This document shows, in pieces, positions 1 to 9,790 of a stretch of 64,000 nucleotides of DNA. A program made the position numbers and the translations under genes. How positions within the stretch are numbered: position 1 is the stretch's first letter; every line of letters starts with the position of its first letter. Source of the stretch: Cryptomeria japonica (Eukaryota; Streptophyta; Pinopsida; Cupressales; Cupressaceae); assembly GCF_030272615.1 (NCBI RefSeq), contig NC_081405.1:27048272-27112271 (forward strand), written 5' to 3'. The notes beneath the pieces were generated by a model. That model was not told the DNA's origin, searched no databases, and saw nothing but the letters and a program-made list of their open reading frames with translations.

Positions 1-3
1 AAC

Positions 4-1810
4 ATGGACACTACAAACAACAATGATACACATAATGACAATATGGACAACATTTCAATACATTCAGCAAAAGTGGAAGACTCCATTATGGATCCCTATT
101 TTAATCGATTGGTTGAGGAAATAATGAGGAGAGATAGACAATACTTCTTACAAGTGATGGCACAAAGTGGAGCCAAGATCCCTCATGATTTTGACATGTC
201 TCAAATAATGGAAAATTGACCTTTGCAACAACCTCACCTCAACATGGATCAAAGGAGGCCTAATAGTGGAGGCAATAGAGGACCACATCTTGTGCCTGAA
301 TCACCATCATCTTTGTTTCAAAAACCTGAGGTCCCACATACACATGGTCAAGCATATGATACTCACCTTCGCAGACCATTATGGAAGTCTTATGCAGAAA
401 AATATACTCAATCACATACCAATGCTAAGGATCAACCACCAAAGCAATTGGATATTCAAATGCATGTTCAAAATTTAGAGACAAGGAAACCCCATGTCAA
501 ATTTGGGGGCAACACATTAGAACAAACTCATGACATGCCTGTAGAGTATGGTATACATGGACAAATTAGATATTCCATTCCTCACCATGACTCTATACCA
601 AGTGGTACATATACACAACATTATTATAGACCTCCTCCATATGAACATGTGTATGATCAATATCATCCATATATGCAACATGCTCCTTCTCGAATCAATG
701 CCTCAAGCATGGGGTATGGTCCAAAAAGTCAGTCTCCACCTAAAAATAATTTGGAACAACAAATCAAGGACTTAAAAAAGAAAATGGAGGACATAAATAC
801 ACTGAAGCCAACTTACACAATGAGAGACATATGTCCCTATCCATTTGACAAAAGCATTCCAATGCCTCCTTTTCCTACACATTTCGTGACACCTAAGTTT
901 GATAAGTACAAAGGAAAAGGGGATCCTAAGGCACATATAAGACAATTTTTCACAACTTGCATTGAGGTAGCAGCAGAAGAGACATAATTGATGAGATTAT
1001 TCCCACATAGCTGAGGTGATCAAGCTATGGAATGGTTCTCCCAACTCCCACCTGGATTAAGTCTTGGGGTGATCTAGCAGAGGCATTTATCCAACATTTT
1101 TCATACAACATAGAGACAGACATATCAGTCACTACTTTGTGCAACACCAAGCAAAGGGATGGAGAGTCTTTTTCATCATTCTTACAAAGATGGAGGAATT
1201 TAGCCAACAGATGCTCTTGTGAAATTCCACAAAAACAAATGATAGAAATGTTCACCCAAAATGTTAACAAAGACATTGGTTATGACTTAAGAAAAGCTTG
1301 CTTGTCCACCTTCAAAGATGCCATTGAAAAAGGATTAGCGACAGAAAATGTACTAATTGAACAAGGAGTCATTAAGATATTCAAGGAAAACAAAGATGAC
1401 TATAAAGGAAAAGACAAGCCAAGGTTTTGGAATAAAAACAAGAACATAGTCAATGATGGTGTTGTGGATGCCAATACAGTACGACCCAAAATTATTTTTT
1501 CCAAATCAAGCTCTACAAACAATCAAGTGATTAGTCAAATAACTTCCAAATCACCAAGGATGTACACTCCATTAGGAGAACCACTTGAGTCAGTTTTCAA
1601 AAAGCTAGTGGCAAACAAGATAATAACAATTCCAGATATGCCTCCATATGAGCCAAAGGTTAAACCAAATTGGTGGAATGATGATGAATATTGTGAATTT
1701 CATAAAAGCAAGGGACATAAAACAGGAAACTATCATTGACTAAAGAACATCATACAATATCTCATTGATAGAGGCGACATTGAAATTGAGGGACATTCAT
1801 CGAATCAAGA
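4..1810 (+). pseudogene. gag: gag pseudogene of the Tat/Ogre-like element
   Basis: Gag would form the virus-like particle in the cytoplasm and package element RNA. The N-terminal third is hydrophilic and rich in P, H, Y and Q. A short heptad stretch (about 745-800) precedes the conserved retrotransposon gag domain. That domain contains the stretch FDKYKGKGDPKAHIRQF near 898 and AMEWFSQLPP near 1024, followed after a frameshift by SWGDLAEAFIQHF. A degenerate zinc knuckle (CEFHKSKGH near 1692) ends in NYH where a Cys is normal in this lineage. It is followed by the usual LKNIIQYLIDRGDI segment. Frame 1 is used to about 1057 and frame 3 after that. In-frame stops lie at 217, 985, 1012 and 1737. 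Non-functional. Confidence 0.8.
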
Positions 1811-1817
1811 ACATGAA

Positions 1818-3248
1818 ATGTTTAAAGAACCATTCCCAAAACATGAAAAGGGAAAAGCCAAAGTCATAGATGACCAAACCAACTATACCAGAGCATCTTA
1901 TAACTATGATTCAACTATCAATCACATTTCAATGGACAATTATGTCTCTACCATTATCATCAAGGACAAAACGCCTGAAAATTCTACGCAAAGACCTAAA
2001 ATTGTCCTAAAAGGCATCAGATCTACTTCTGAACTTACCTCTGAATGTAATGTCACAACTCATCGAGGTAAATTCACTTTGCAAGGTGCTCTAGCTAAAA
2101 ACACTTCTTCCTCATCAACCAAGCCTGAGTATGACCTTGTAGAACAGTTAGGGAAGACACCCATGCTTATCTCCTTCCTTGAGCTCTTACGCATATCCCC
2201 TGCACATAAAGCTATTCTTGACAAAATCTTGAGAGACACTTCTGTCCCTACTGATCTAAACATGGACCAATTTCAAGCCATGGTGGGATACCTATCCGTT
2301 CCACATTCCCTTACATTCACAGAAGCCGATGACGCCTTTGTAAGTCAGCCACATAATGCACCGTTACACATTGAAGCCTTCATACACAAAAATCAAATAA
2401 AACGAGTCTTGATAGATGGAGGAGCAGGTCTGAACATATCTACATTGAGAACTATTAAACAATTAGGATATTCAGATAAAGCTATGAATTCTACAAACAA
2501 AATTACCATCAAGGCATACGATGATGAATAGCGTTCATCCAAAGGCATAGTCACCTTGCCTGTCAAAGTTGGGCCAGTTACAAAGGATGTGGTTTGTCAA
2601 GTCCTAGACTTGGATCTCACATACAACATACTCTTGGGACGCCCTTGGATTCATGAAATGAGAGTTGTACCATCTACATATCATCGATGTATCAAGTTTC
2701 CACATAATGGAGTTGAAGTGACCATTAATGGTGATCCTAACCCATTCATATATTGCAACAATCTACGACATAGATTAGAAATAACAATCCCAGTCAATCG
2801 ACAAGCTATTCCTTCATCAACATATGTGGATCCAGAATCCTTGAAAGCTTCTACATCCAAACAAGAACAACTAAAAGAAAAGTTCAAGATTAAAGACCTA
2901 GGATGTGGTGAGTATATATTTCATGTTGACCAACTCCCATTATCTCCTAAGGTATTCAGTCAACAAGAACAGTCTACAAACAATTTGCAATGCCAAGGAA
3001 TTGGGTGTGAACCACCTAGTGTTGTGGCTACTAAGTCTGAATGCAAATCTCCTCTAGTGGTGCAAGCAGCTCCTGATATCAATAGTCCTAAGAGTGGTTC
3101 CAATGATGAATCTATTGAGCGTATCGCCATCCCTCTTGAGAACTCACATAGCTTTACCATTTCATCCACTCATTCCATTTCCATTCCTCTCCCAGACTTG
3201 GATCAACAAGAATTACAAAATCCCTTACCCATTGGGGATCAAAAATAA
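1818..3248 (+). pseudogene. Aspartic protease region of the Tat/Ogre-like element
   Basis: This continues gag's second frame. The aspartic protease core is at about 2395-2660: VLIDGGAGLNIS carries the catalytic Asp (the D-G-G form rather than D-T/S-G), followed by LGYS. The second conserved block, NILLGRPWIHEM, is near 2623. Upstream (1818-2340) is the long low-complexity linker usual in this lineage. Downstream (2700-3248) is a Ser/Pro/Gln-rich linker that should lead into reverse transcriptase but does not. Stops at 2529 and 3246 break the frame. Family role: it cleaves the Gag-Pol polyprotein inside the particle. This copy is dead. Confidence 0.75.
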
Positions 3249-3716
3249 AACTTTGAAAAGAAAAATCTAAAAGTCAAAAATAAAGAGAAGTCCTTTAGTC
3301 CAAATCAAAATCAAAAGCTATTGGACTCTGAAAAAATCAAATTCAAAGATAAAAATCCAATGAAAGAAAAAGAGAAAGAGTTGATCTCTGCTAATATCAA
3401 AATAATTGGGGGCAAAAGTTCTACAATTTTAAGTCAAAAAGAATACTTGTTGATCCTAAGTCTCCATCATGTCATGATACTTTCACTTCTTTTCGCAATC
3501 ATAAGCCTTCATAACTCATCCACTTGTTCCACACATCCTTTCCCTTCTAGCGATACATCATGGACCTTTAATGGAGCTTCCTCATGGGACTTTGATGTCA
3601 GGGATACCCAAACTTCTTTAGGTGACACGCATATGGGCCTACGTAGTCCACACACTAGTAATTCTATCTCAGTTCCTTCATGAAGGAAGACAATCACTCG
3701 AGCTACATCTCATTTA
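3249..3716 (+). other. Junction of internal pol deletion
   Basis: Lysine- and asparagine-rich linker reading (3321-3450) passes into sequence with no RT, RNase H or integrase-core motif, and then directly into the integrase C-terminus at 3717. Roughly 3 kb of pol normal for the family is missing here. The exact breakpoint is not visible without an intact relative. Confidence 0.55.
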
Positions 3717-3965
3717 GTCAAGGAACAATTCATCTACAATCATAAAGTCAAGCCTCGCACATTTGAGGTAGGTGACTTGGTTCTCAGAGAAAATCCTAAA
3801 AATCAACAAGACAGAGAGAAGTAGGGCAAGTTCAAACCAAATTGGCTTGGTCCTTACATCATCACAACAACATATGGATCTAGTGCATATCAGCTCTCAA
3901 CCACAGAGGGTGAACCTTTGGAGGATCCTATCAACAACATGCACCTTCACAGGTTTTACACATAG
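3717..3965 (+). pseudogene. Integrase C-terminal fragment of the Tat/Ogre-like element
   Basis: Reading frame 3, shared with the protease, gives an integrase C-terminal segment. It has the basic stretch KVKPRTFEVGDLVLRENP, then GKFKPNWLGPYII, and closes with PINNMHLHRFYT and a stop at 3963. The F-x-V-G-D-L-V-L motif and the W-x-G-P-Y motif are standard for gypsy integrase tails. There is one internal stop near 3822. The H2C2 zinc finger and DDE core that should precede it are absent. The end of this segment marks the end of pol and the start of the 3' untranslated region. Confidence 0.75.
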
Positions 3966-5530
3966 CTCTTCAGAGTATCCTAATTAAAAAATACAAAAAA
4001 ATCAAAAAATTCAAAAATACAAAAAAATCATAAAAACATAAAAAATTGTTACTTGGTGAAAACCTACCAAACAGGCGCCTTGTGACACAAAAAAAATTGA
4101 AAAACAGAAAAACATTTCGTCCAACGGTGAAAACCACTTTTGTGGTGCCCTGGGCAAGTACCATGGTGAAAACTGCGTCACCAACGCCATGTGTAGAGAC
4201 ATTGCTCCTCCCTCCTTCAAGATTCACTTTCATCCTTCACTTTGCACACACTCACAACCTCTTCATTCATAATAAACTTACCCATTCCCATCATGGCTTG
4301 TTATTGATCTACCTAAGATTGGTTAGCCATTCATAATAAACCTCCCTTTTCAGCCTTTCCATCCATAATAAATCAGCTCCTATTTGTGGCTAAGGCAAAT
4401 CCCACGTCTAGTGATGGGTGTGGAACTAAGAGCATCACACGTTCTGAGGAGTACAGTTTCTTCCAGTTTTCTTTAGTCTATCCACGCACAATCCATAATA
4501 AAGCAACATTTGCATCACCAATCCGCAATAAAGTTTTGTCTTCTCCGCAATAAAGTATCAGTTGCATGGATTCAATCAGTTTCAGATGAGACACAAGCAA
4601 CAATGGGCTTCAACAAATCAAATCTTGCAACAGACTCAGACAACATTATGGTTTAGTGCTGTCTATCCTTTTGTGAAAGTAAACATTGTGACCACAATCA
4701 AATAGACTTATATAAATGACAAGAGACACTAAAGTTGAGGACTACAGTGGATGTTGGTGTCGAGTCTTGATTTTCTTTTGATTTTAATTTTCTGGTGACA
4801 TGTCTTTTAGCTTTTCCAGGATGTCTTTGACTAGAAAGGTGAGGATGGGGTATCGTCACCTATTTTTCTTTTGTTGTCTATGGATTGTCTCTTAGTAATG
4901 CTATGACTTGTTCAAGGATATGAGGACACTGTGAGTCTAGTATGAACTGAGGCATTCTTTGTTTGCAACTGTCTTATCTCCATGCAAACATGTACAATGA
5001 CTTTCTGGGTCGAACATATGCCTTGATTGTCATAACCTATCTTGCCATAATAAATCTCAATGATGATAACTCACAAGAAGCTCTTTCACTTTCATATCTT
5101 CTATGTTCCATCCCCCTTTCTTGATTGACTTCTATCATCCTTCTCAATTCCGTGTAGCTTGTTATCAAATGACCAAGTATAATGACACACCAAAAACATT
5201 TGCATTTCATGTAGCTGCACCTGCATTACCACATATTAAGCATTTCATACATACATATAGATATCACAATTGCATCACATCCTACACACAACACATGTTA
5301 GTACATTTTACATTTTCATCATGTAAATAGTCATTTGCATTATCATATTCATCTGCATTTCATACATTCACATTTGCATTGGCATAACATATTAAAAACA
5401 TAAAAGAACAAAAATATTGAATGTCATTATGTACATATTTGCATCCATATCATAACCATCACATAGAAACATACATCATGAAACAACTCATCACACAGGT
5501 ACACATGCATATAGCTGTTGCAAGGATGAA

Positions 5531-5569
<39 letters not shown>

Positions 5570-5608
5570 CATAAGTGTCATGATACAATGATGTCAAAAT
5601 ACATATGG
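3966..5608 (+). other. 3' untranslated region of the Tat/Ogre-like element, first part
   Basis: No sense ORF is credible here. An A-rich run at 3985-4048 is followed by three GGTGAAAACY phrases (near 4055, 4121 and 4163) of the kind often seen just past pol in Tat-type elements. From 4265 to 4560 there are repeated CATAATAAA/GCAATAAA words. The rest is AT-rich filler with many CAT/ACAT words (5170-5500) and an AT dinucleotide microsatellite near its end. Confidence 0.5.
5535..5567. repeat. (AT)n microsatellite
   Basis: An uninterrupted alternating AT tract of about 33 bp lies in the 3' untranslated region, next to the end of the antisense ORF. Confidence 0.95.
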
Positions 5609-6066
5609 CTACACAACCAATCCTCGTGTCGCCCTATCCAGATAGAGGAACCCACTGATTACTCCTGCCAATACTGCTGGTAGTGCTAATCCTATCTGTG
5701 TCATGGTATCCCAAGCCACGTGTCTAGCCCTCATCTCCAATCCCGGATCCTGGAACACTCGTCTTAGTGCATCCCTGTCTCCGTCTCGATCGTAGGGAAT
5801 CAACTCCCCATCGATCGGTATCCTTAGTATCCTATATACATCCTCTAAGGTGACTGTCATCTCACCCATTGACAAATGGAAAGTGCAAGTCTCCGAGTGC
5901 CATCTCTCTGCTAACGTAGTCAACAACCCCATGTTCGCTCGAAACTAAGGCACATATAGAATGAATCGCAAACCCATAACCTCAATCGCTGCTGTGTCCT
6001 CAAAAGTCAGCTCTGGTCGTAAACTCTGAGTCGATGAGAATCTCTCTTGTGACTCCAGCATAGGTA
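5609..6066 (-). pseudogene. Antisense plant-mobile-domain (PMD) ORF fragment
   Basis: The minus strand gives 107 residues from the ATG at 5932 to the stop at 5609. The same frame continues upstream to about 6066 (segment RPELTFEDTAAIEVMG, then ILYVP) past a TAG near 5948. The diagnostic stretch is LAERWHSETCTFHL followed by GEMTVTLEDVYRILRIPIDG, which is the hallmark of the plant mobile domain (PF10536, the MAIN/MAIL1-related family). It is short for that domain (usually 300 residues or more), so it is truncated. It lies opposite the retrotransposon coding direction, between pol and the 3' LTR. Antisense extra ORFs, some PMD-like, have been reported in Tat/Ogre-lineage elements, and the placement fits. 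Function inside the element is unknown. Its CpG-rich, GC-richer composition contrasts with its surroundings. Confidence 0.8.
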
Positions 6067-6112
6067 AGCACTCCTGTAGTCAAGCAAATCAACCGTGTCA
6101 GTCAAAGTGGCA

Positions 6113-6395
6113 TTCACTGTTCATCACAAAATGCTGCTTATTATCCTAGTGCTATATATTTATCATATGGTGCTCTATCCTAGTGACACTCACTGTTCAT
6201 CACAAAGTGTTGCTTTTTATCCTAGTGGTACTCATTGTTCATCACAAAGTACTATGTGTTTTTTGCACTCCCTATTCATCACAAAGTGCTGCTCATATTT
6301 GCACTCCCTATTCATCACAAAGTGTTGCTCATATTAGTACTCCATGTTCATCACAAAGTACTATGTCTTGGTACTCCCTGTTCATCACAAAGTAC
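6113..6395 (+). repeat. Minisatellite with TTCATCACAAAGT core
   Basis: About seven copies of TTCATCACAAAGTRCTR lie at roughly 6119, 6199, 6237, 6273, 6310, 6346 and 6380. The later copies are spaced about 36 bp apart and separated by TTTGCACTCCCT/TAGTACTCC linkers. It lies in the 3' untranslated region of the Tat/Ogre-like element. Confidence 0.9.
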
Positions 6396-6411
6396 CTCGA
6401 TCTATCCTATC

Positions 6412-6595
6412 CTAGGGCCTCTACTTGAGTGTATCCTCTTGAGTAGTTTCCTAATTGGCAACGTATGTTCTATAACAAAATTGTCAATCCTAGCCCTATC
6501 TGCTATTCTAGTCTTCCCTAGAGGACCTTCTTGAGTGTATCCTCTCAGCAGCTTATCCAATCGACAACGTATGTTCATCACAGAACTGCCGATTT
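6412..6595 (+). repeat. Diverged tandem duplication of ~100 bp
   Basis: The phrases CTTGAGTGTATCCTCT and CAACGTATGTTC occur in both 6425-6470 and 6532-6575, in the same order and with similar spacing. This indicates two diverged copies of a unit of about 107 bp. Confidence 0.6.
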
Positions 6596-6790
6596 GGCCT
6601 AGAAGACACAAACGCGCCTTCATGACATAAATGTGCTTACATACTACATAAATACACCTTCTCTGCACAAACATGCCTGGAATACACAGACGTGCCTATG
6701 CTCTGCATATACGCACTTGCATTTGACATAGATGCCTTTTCCTTCACAGACGCACCTGGCACCAGCACAGACGCGCGTTGGCAGTTTTTG
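6596..6790 (+). repeat. Degenerate minisatellite, ACACAGACGCGCC-like units
   Basis: Seven or so variants of CACAGACGCGCCT (ACACAAACGCGCC, ACATAAATGTGC, GCACAAACATGCC, ACACAGACGTGCC, TCACAGACGCACC and others) recur about every 20-30 bp. Differences are mainly C/T and G/A, as expected from CpG decay of a once uniform array. Confidence 0.65.
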
Positions 6791-7272
6791 ACCTTGTTTG
6801 ACATACCTAAATGCACATTTATTTCTCTACCTAACATGCATTAATGACAACATTTATTGCGACAAAGGACAAGGAGGTTTTGTGGTACCTGCCAGCTCTC
6901 CTGCATCTACTGGCCTCTGAAATCGACTAACGCGATCGAATTTGTTCGCTGCTAACTGCTGCTCTATTCTCTCTCTGTACTCTGATCTCTTGGATGTGTG
7001 GATGAAAATGAGGATGTCGACCCCTCGTGGTCTATCTTATAGACTGCCCTAGCCCTAGCCCTTGTTTCCTGAGTCAGTCTTCATTATCCCGTGACTCTGT
7101 CACTCTATCCCGTCAGTCCATTCCAGCCTTTCTTTCTTATCGAGAGATCGTCTGCGATCTTTCCAAACATTTTCATCCAATCCCTCAAGGGGGCATATCA
7201 TTCCCATCTTGGGGCAACTTTGTATCAGTTCATCTTATCTTCTTTGAAACAACGCGACAAGTTGCATTGTCT

Positions 7273-7287
7273 CAAAGAGGGGCAAAA
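7273..7287 (+). promoter_or_regulatory. Polypurine tract (plus-strand primer site)
   Basis: CAAAGAGGGGCAAAA lies directly before TGTAGAAACC. It is in the position and of the composition of the PPT that primes plus-strand DNA synthesis at the 3' LTR. Confidence 0.8.
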
Positions 7288-7309
7288 TGTAGAAACCTAA
7301 AATTGTCAT

Positions 7310-7533
7310 GTCTAATTAAATAAATATCTTTATTTATTTAATTATTTTAGCCTGAATAAATCTTTATTTATTTAATTAATTCATTTATCCTCTTCTAGCC
7401 TTATTTCTCATTTAAATAAATACATTTATTTATTTAAATTATCCTTTTCCTAAATTAAATAAATATCTTATTTATTTAATTGATCCCACTTCTTCTATTA
7501 ATTAAATAAATCTTTATTTATTTAATTAATTCA
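7310..7533. repeat. Cluster of AT-rich palindromes in LTR U3
   Basis: Five near-palindromes of the type TTAAATAAATA-N-TATTTATTTAA lie near 7315, 7362, 7415, 7458 and 7500. Each could fold into a hairpin of about 10-12 bp. They are separated by C/T-rich spacers (CCTCTTCTAGCC, CCTTTTCC, CCCACTTCTTC). Confidence 0.85.
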
Positions 7534-7693
7534 TTAACCTTTTCTACCCATGACACATGTCATTCATCTCTTAAGTCCTACACTACCTACCCTCTCATTA
7601 TTTTATTATTTTCTTTACCTACCCTCTAATCATAGCCGACCATTTATCTTTTACACCTGTCAATCTTATCCCTCCATTTCTTATAGTGTCTTC

Positions 7694-7700
7694 TATATAA
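7694..7700 (+). promoter_or_regulatory. Putative TATA box of LTR
   Basis: TATATAAGGAG sits about 400 bp into the LTR and is followed by short CT-rich sequence. This is typical of the U3/R transition in plant LTRs. No transcription start is visible from sequence alone. Confidence 0.6.
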
Positions 7701-8087
7701 GGAGATGCTTCCTTCATTTATCAACCCTATGCACCCCTAATCTAATCAATACAATCAAACTGATCAATTGACTACCCGACTACGCTTTCAAACTTTCATA
7801 TGCAATCAAGCCTACTTGCAACCACATTTTCGTTCTTTGTTGAGCTCTTGTGCGCATATAAAATCTGAGAGCAAATATATCAAGCAAGATCAATGGAGAT
7901 AGGAAGAATGGAGATCCAAACCCTATTGGACATGTGATGGTATAATCTTTGTGATTTCATTTGATTTGCATTGTCTTAGGTAATCTTCATATGTTATGGT
8001 GGATCTTTGTTGTTGTTAGGCTAGGGTTTTGTGGTTGAATTCATTTAGTCTTTCAATATTGTTGTTATCCATTTTCATCATAAACAC

Positions 8088-9083
8088 CTAGTATTCTTAG
8101 AAATGGTTGAGAAACTAAGCCTAAAACCCTCATCCCACACCATATAGGGTATCATGGTTGAACAAAGGTCAACATGTTCTTGTCAATGAACAATCTTGGG
8201 TAGAGTTTCATATTGGGGGTTACAAGGATACAATCCTTTGTGATGTTATTCCCATGGATGCTTGCCATCTACTTCTAGGTAGACCTTGGCAATATGATTG
8301 AAAGGCACATCATGATGGTCAAAAAATACCAATACCATAGACAAAGATGGTGTTTCATTCACTTTGAACCCCTTACTAGATGAAGGGTCAGATAGGAAAC
8401 TTGGGTGTAGTGTCATGGTAGTAGGGGAGAAGGATTTCTTGAATACCTTAAGGGAAGAAGGAGGTCAAGGGTCTTCTTTGATTGTCAAGCCAAAGTGTGG
8501 GTTAGTTTTGTCTACAAACAAGGGAGAAACCATCCATCCATAGTAAAGTCCAAACCTTGTTTGAGAAGTATAAGGGTATTGTGGTGGATGAGTTGCCTAA
8601 TTATCTGCCTCCAAGCAGAGATATCAATCATCATATAGATATGATACCAGGTGCTACATTTCCTAATAAGGCTGCCTACAAGATGACCCCTACCCAAAAT
8701 GAAGAAATAGCTAGACAAGTTCAAGAATTGTTGGATAAGGGCCTAGTTAGGGAGAGTTTAAGCCCTTGTGCAGTCCCTACTATGTTGGGCCCTAAGAAGG
8801 ATGGTAAATGGAGGTTATGCATTGATTCAAGAGACATAAATAGGATAACCATCAAATATAGGTTTCCTATGCCAAGGATGGAAGATTTTATGGATTGTCT
8901 AGGAGGTGCTTGCTACTTCTCCAAGATTGACTTGAAGAGTGGGTAACATCAGATTAGGATCAGTGAAGGGGATGAATGGAAGACAACATTCAAGATCAAT
9001 GAAGGCCTTTATGAGTGGCTTATGATGCCTTTTGGACTCTCTAACTCTCCTAGTACATTCATGTGACTTATGAATGCGGTATT
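8088..9083 (+). pseudogene. Chromovirus fragment A: protease end and first part of reverse transcriptase
   Basis: Past a frameshift near 8145, frames give HLVFLEMVEKLSLK, then WLNKGQHVLVNEQSWVEF, then CDVIPMDACHLLLGRPWQYD. These are the C-terminal protease region of a chromovirus. From 8557 the reverse transcriptase begins: VDELPNYLPPSRDINHHID, then KKDGKWRLCIDSRDIN, FPMPRMEDFMDCLGGACYFSKIDLKSG, a stop at 8944, and [18 protein letters not shown]. The catalytic Y/FxDD box and everything after it up to RNase H are missing, because the piece ends at a deletion junction near 9084. The remainder continues at 15591 and 17393. Several stops; dead. Confidence 0.85.
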
Positions 9084-9090
9084 GAAACAA

Positions 9091-9607
9091 TAAACCAAAC
9101 AATAAATGCAACCAGTGACGCATTGGGAGCATCAACTAACACATCACATAAATCTGTCCATAACCTAACAAAATAACCACCAGACCTAAAATAGGTCGCC
9201 ATAAGCCAAATGAAACACCACGATCAATTGGAACACAAACATGATAACCATCAACATCCTGATAACCTTCTAGAAGCTGCACCAACACCACTTTTCAGAT
9301 TCATCAAAAGATCTTCAACAAAGCGCTATCGGTAAAACCCTTACCCGTAACCAAAAGGCTTACTAGAACATATGATAGCATTCGGATCATCAAATACCAA
9401 ACTAACTGAATATGATATACATCAGGAACACATGAATAACCAATCCAAACCAATTCCAATAGCCGGACCAAAATCGAAGACAAATCTCCAGATCAACATG
9501 ATAATCCAACCACTCTATTGGAAGTTGGTGGACAACAAAAAAGCTAGTGTTGACATCAATGACAAACATAAATGAAACACATAATCAATTCCTCCAAATT
9601 GCCAACA
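9091..9607 (-). repeat. Truncated 3' LTR of copia element 1
   Basis: 517 bp matching 15073-15590 of the other LTR throughout, with scattered, mostly transition differences. It begins (minus strand) TGTTGGCAATTTGG at 9607 and stops at 9091. The other ~710 bp of the LTR, including the U5 end, is gone, together with the adjoining chromovirus RT sequence. Confidence 0.9.
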
Positions 9608-9790
9608 ATATCCCCCTTTGGCATTGATGGCAACACTAGATGTGAAAAACATCCAAGTGCCAAGAAGTGCCAAACAAGTCTCCCCATAATCAATTCCTCC
9701 AAATTGCCAACAATCTCCCATTTTGGCATTGATGGCAACACTAGATGTGAAAAACATCCAAGTGCCAAGAAGTGCCAAACAAGTCTCCCC
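9581..9790 (-). repeat. 105-bp tandem duplication across the PPT/3' LTR boundary
   Basis: Units 9581-9685 and 9686-9790 are nearly identical. Each contains the first bases of the LTR, the PPT-like run and upstream sequence. They differ chiefly in the PPT itself (AATATCCCCCTTTGG versus AATCTCCCATTTTGG on the plus strand). Copia element 2 has only one unit. Confidence 0.9.

Larger units (their letters stand above)
1..8085 (+). mobile_element. Tat/Ogre-like Ty3/gypsy retrotransposon, 5'-truncated by window, pol core deleted
   Basis: The order gag, protease, integrase tail, long 3' untranslated region, polypurine tract and LTR starting TGTAGAAACC reads left to right. The 5' LTR and primer-binding site lie before base 1. 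Reverse transcriptase, RNase H and the integrase catalytic core are absent between about 3250 and 3716, so the copy is a deletion derivative that would need trans-acting help. The unusually long 3' region (about 3.3 kb) with an antisense ORF and tandem repeats fits Tat/Ogre-lineage elements, where such additions are known. The lineage call is from motifs only. The right edge is uncertain and is placed where chromovirus coding sequence starts (about 8088). Confidence 0.75.
7288..8085 (+). repeat. 3' LTR of the Tat/Ogre-like element
   Basis: It begins TGTAGAAACC right after the PPT. It holds an AT-palindrome cluster (7310-7533) and a TATATAA box at 7694. The start resembles the LTR at 62077 (TGTAGACAC plus AT-rich palindromes). 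The 3' end is not certain because the partner LTR is outside the window. Chromovirus coding begins at about 8088, so the LTR either ends or is truncated before that. Confidence 0.65.

Noticed and set aside
6113-6790. CRISPR-like repeat array
   Set aside because: Plant retrotransposon context, diverged units, linkers that are themselves repeated, and no cas genes. It is a minisatellite.
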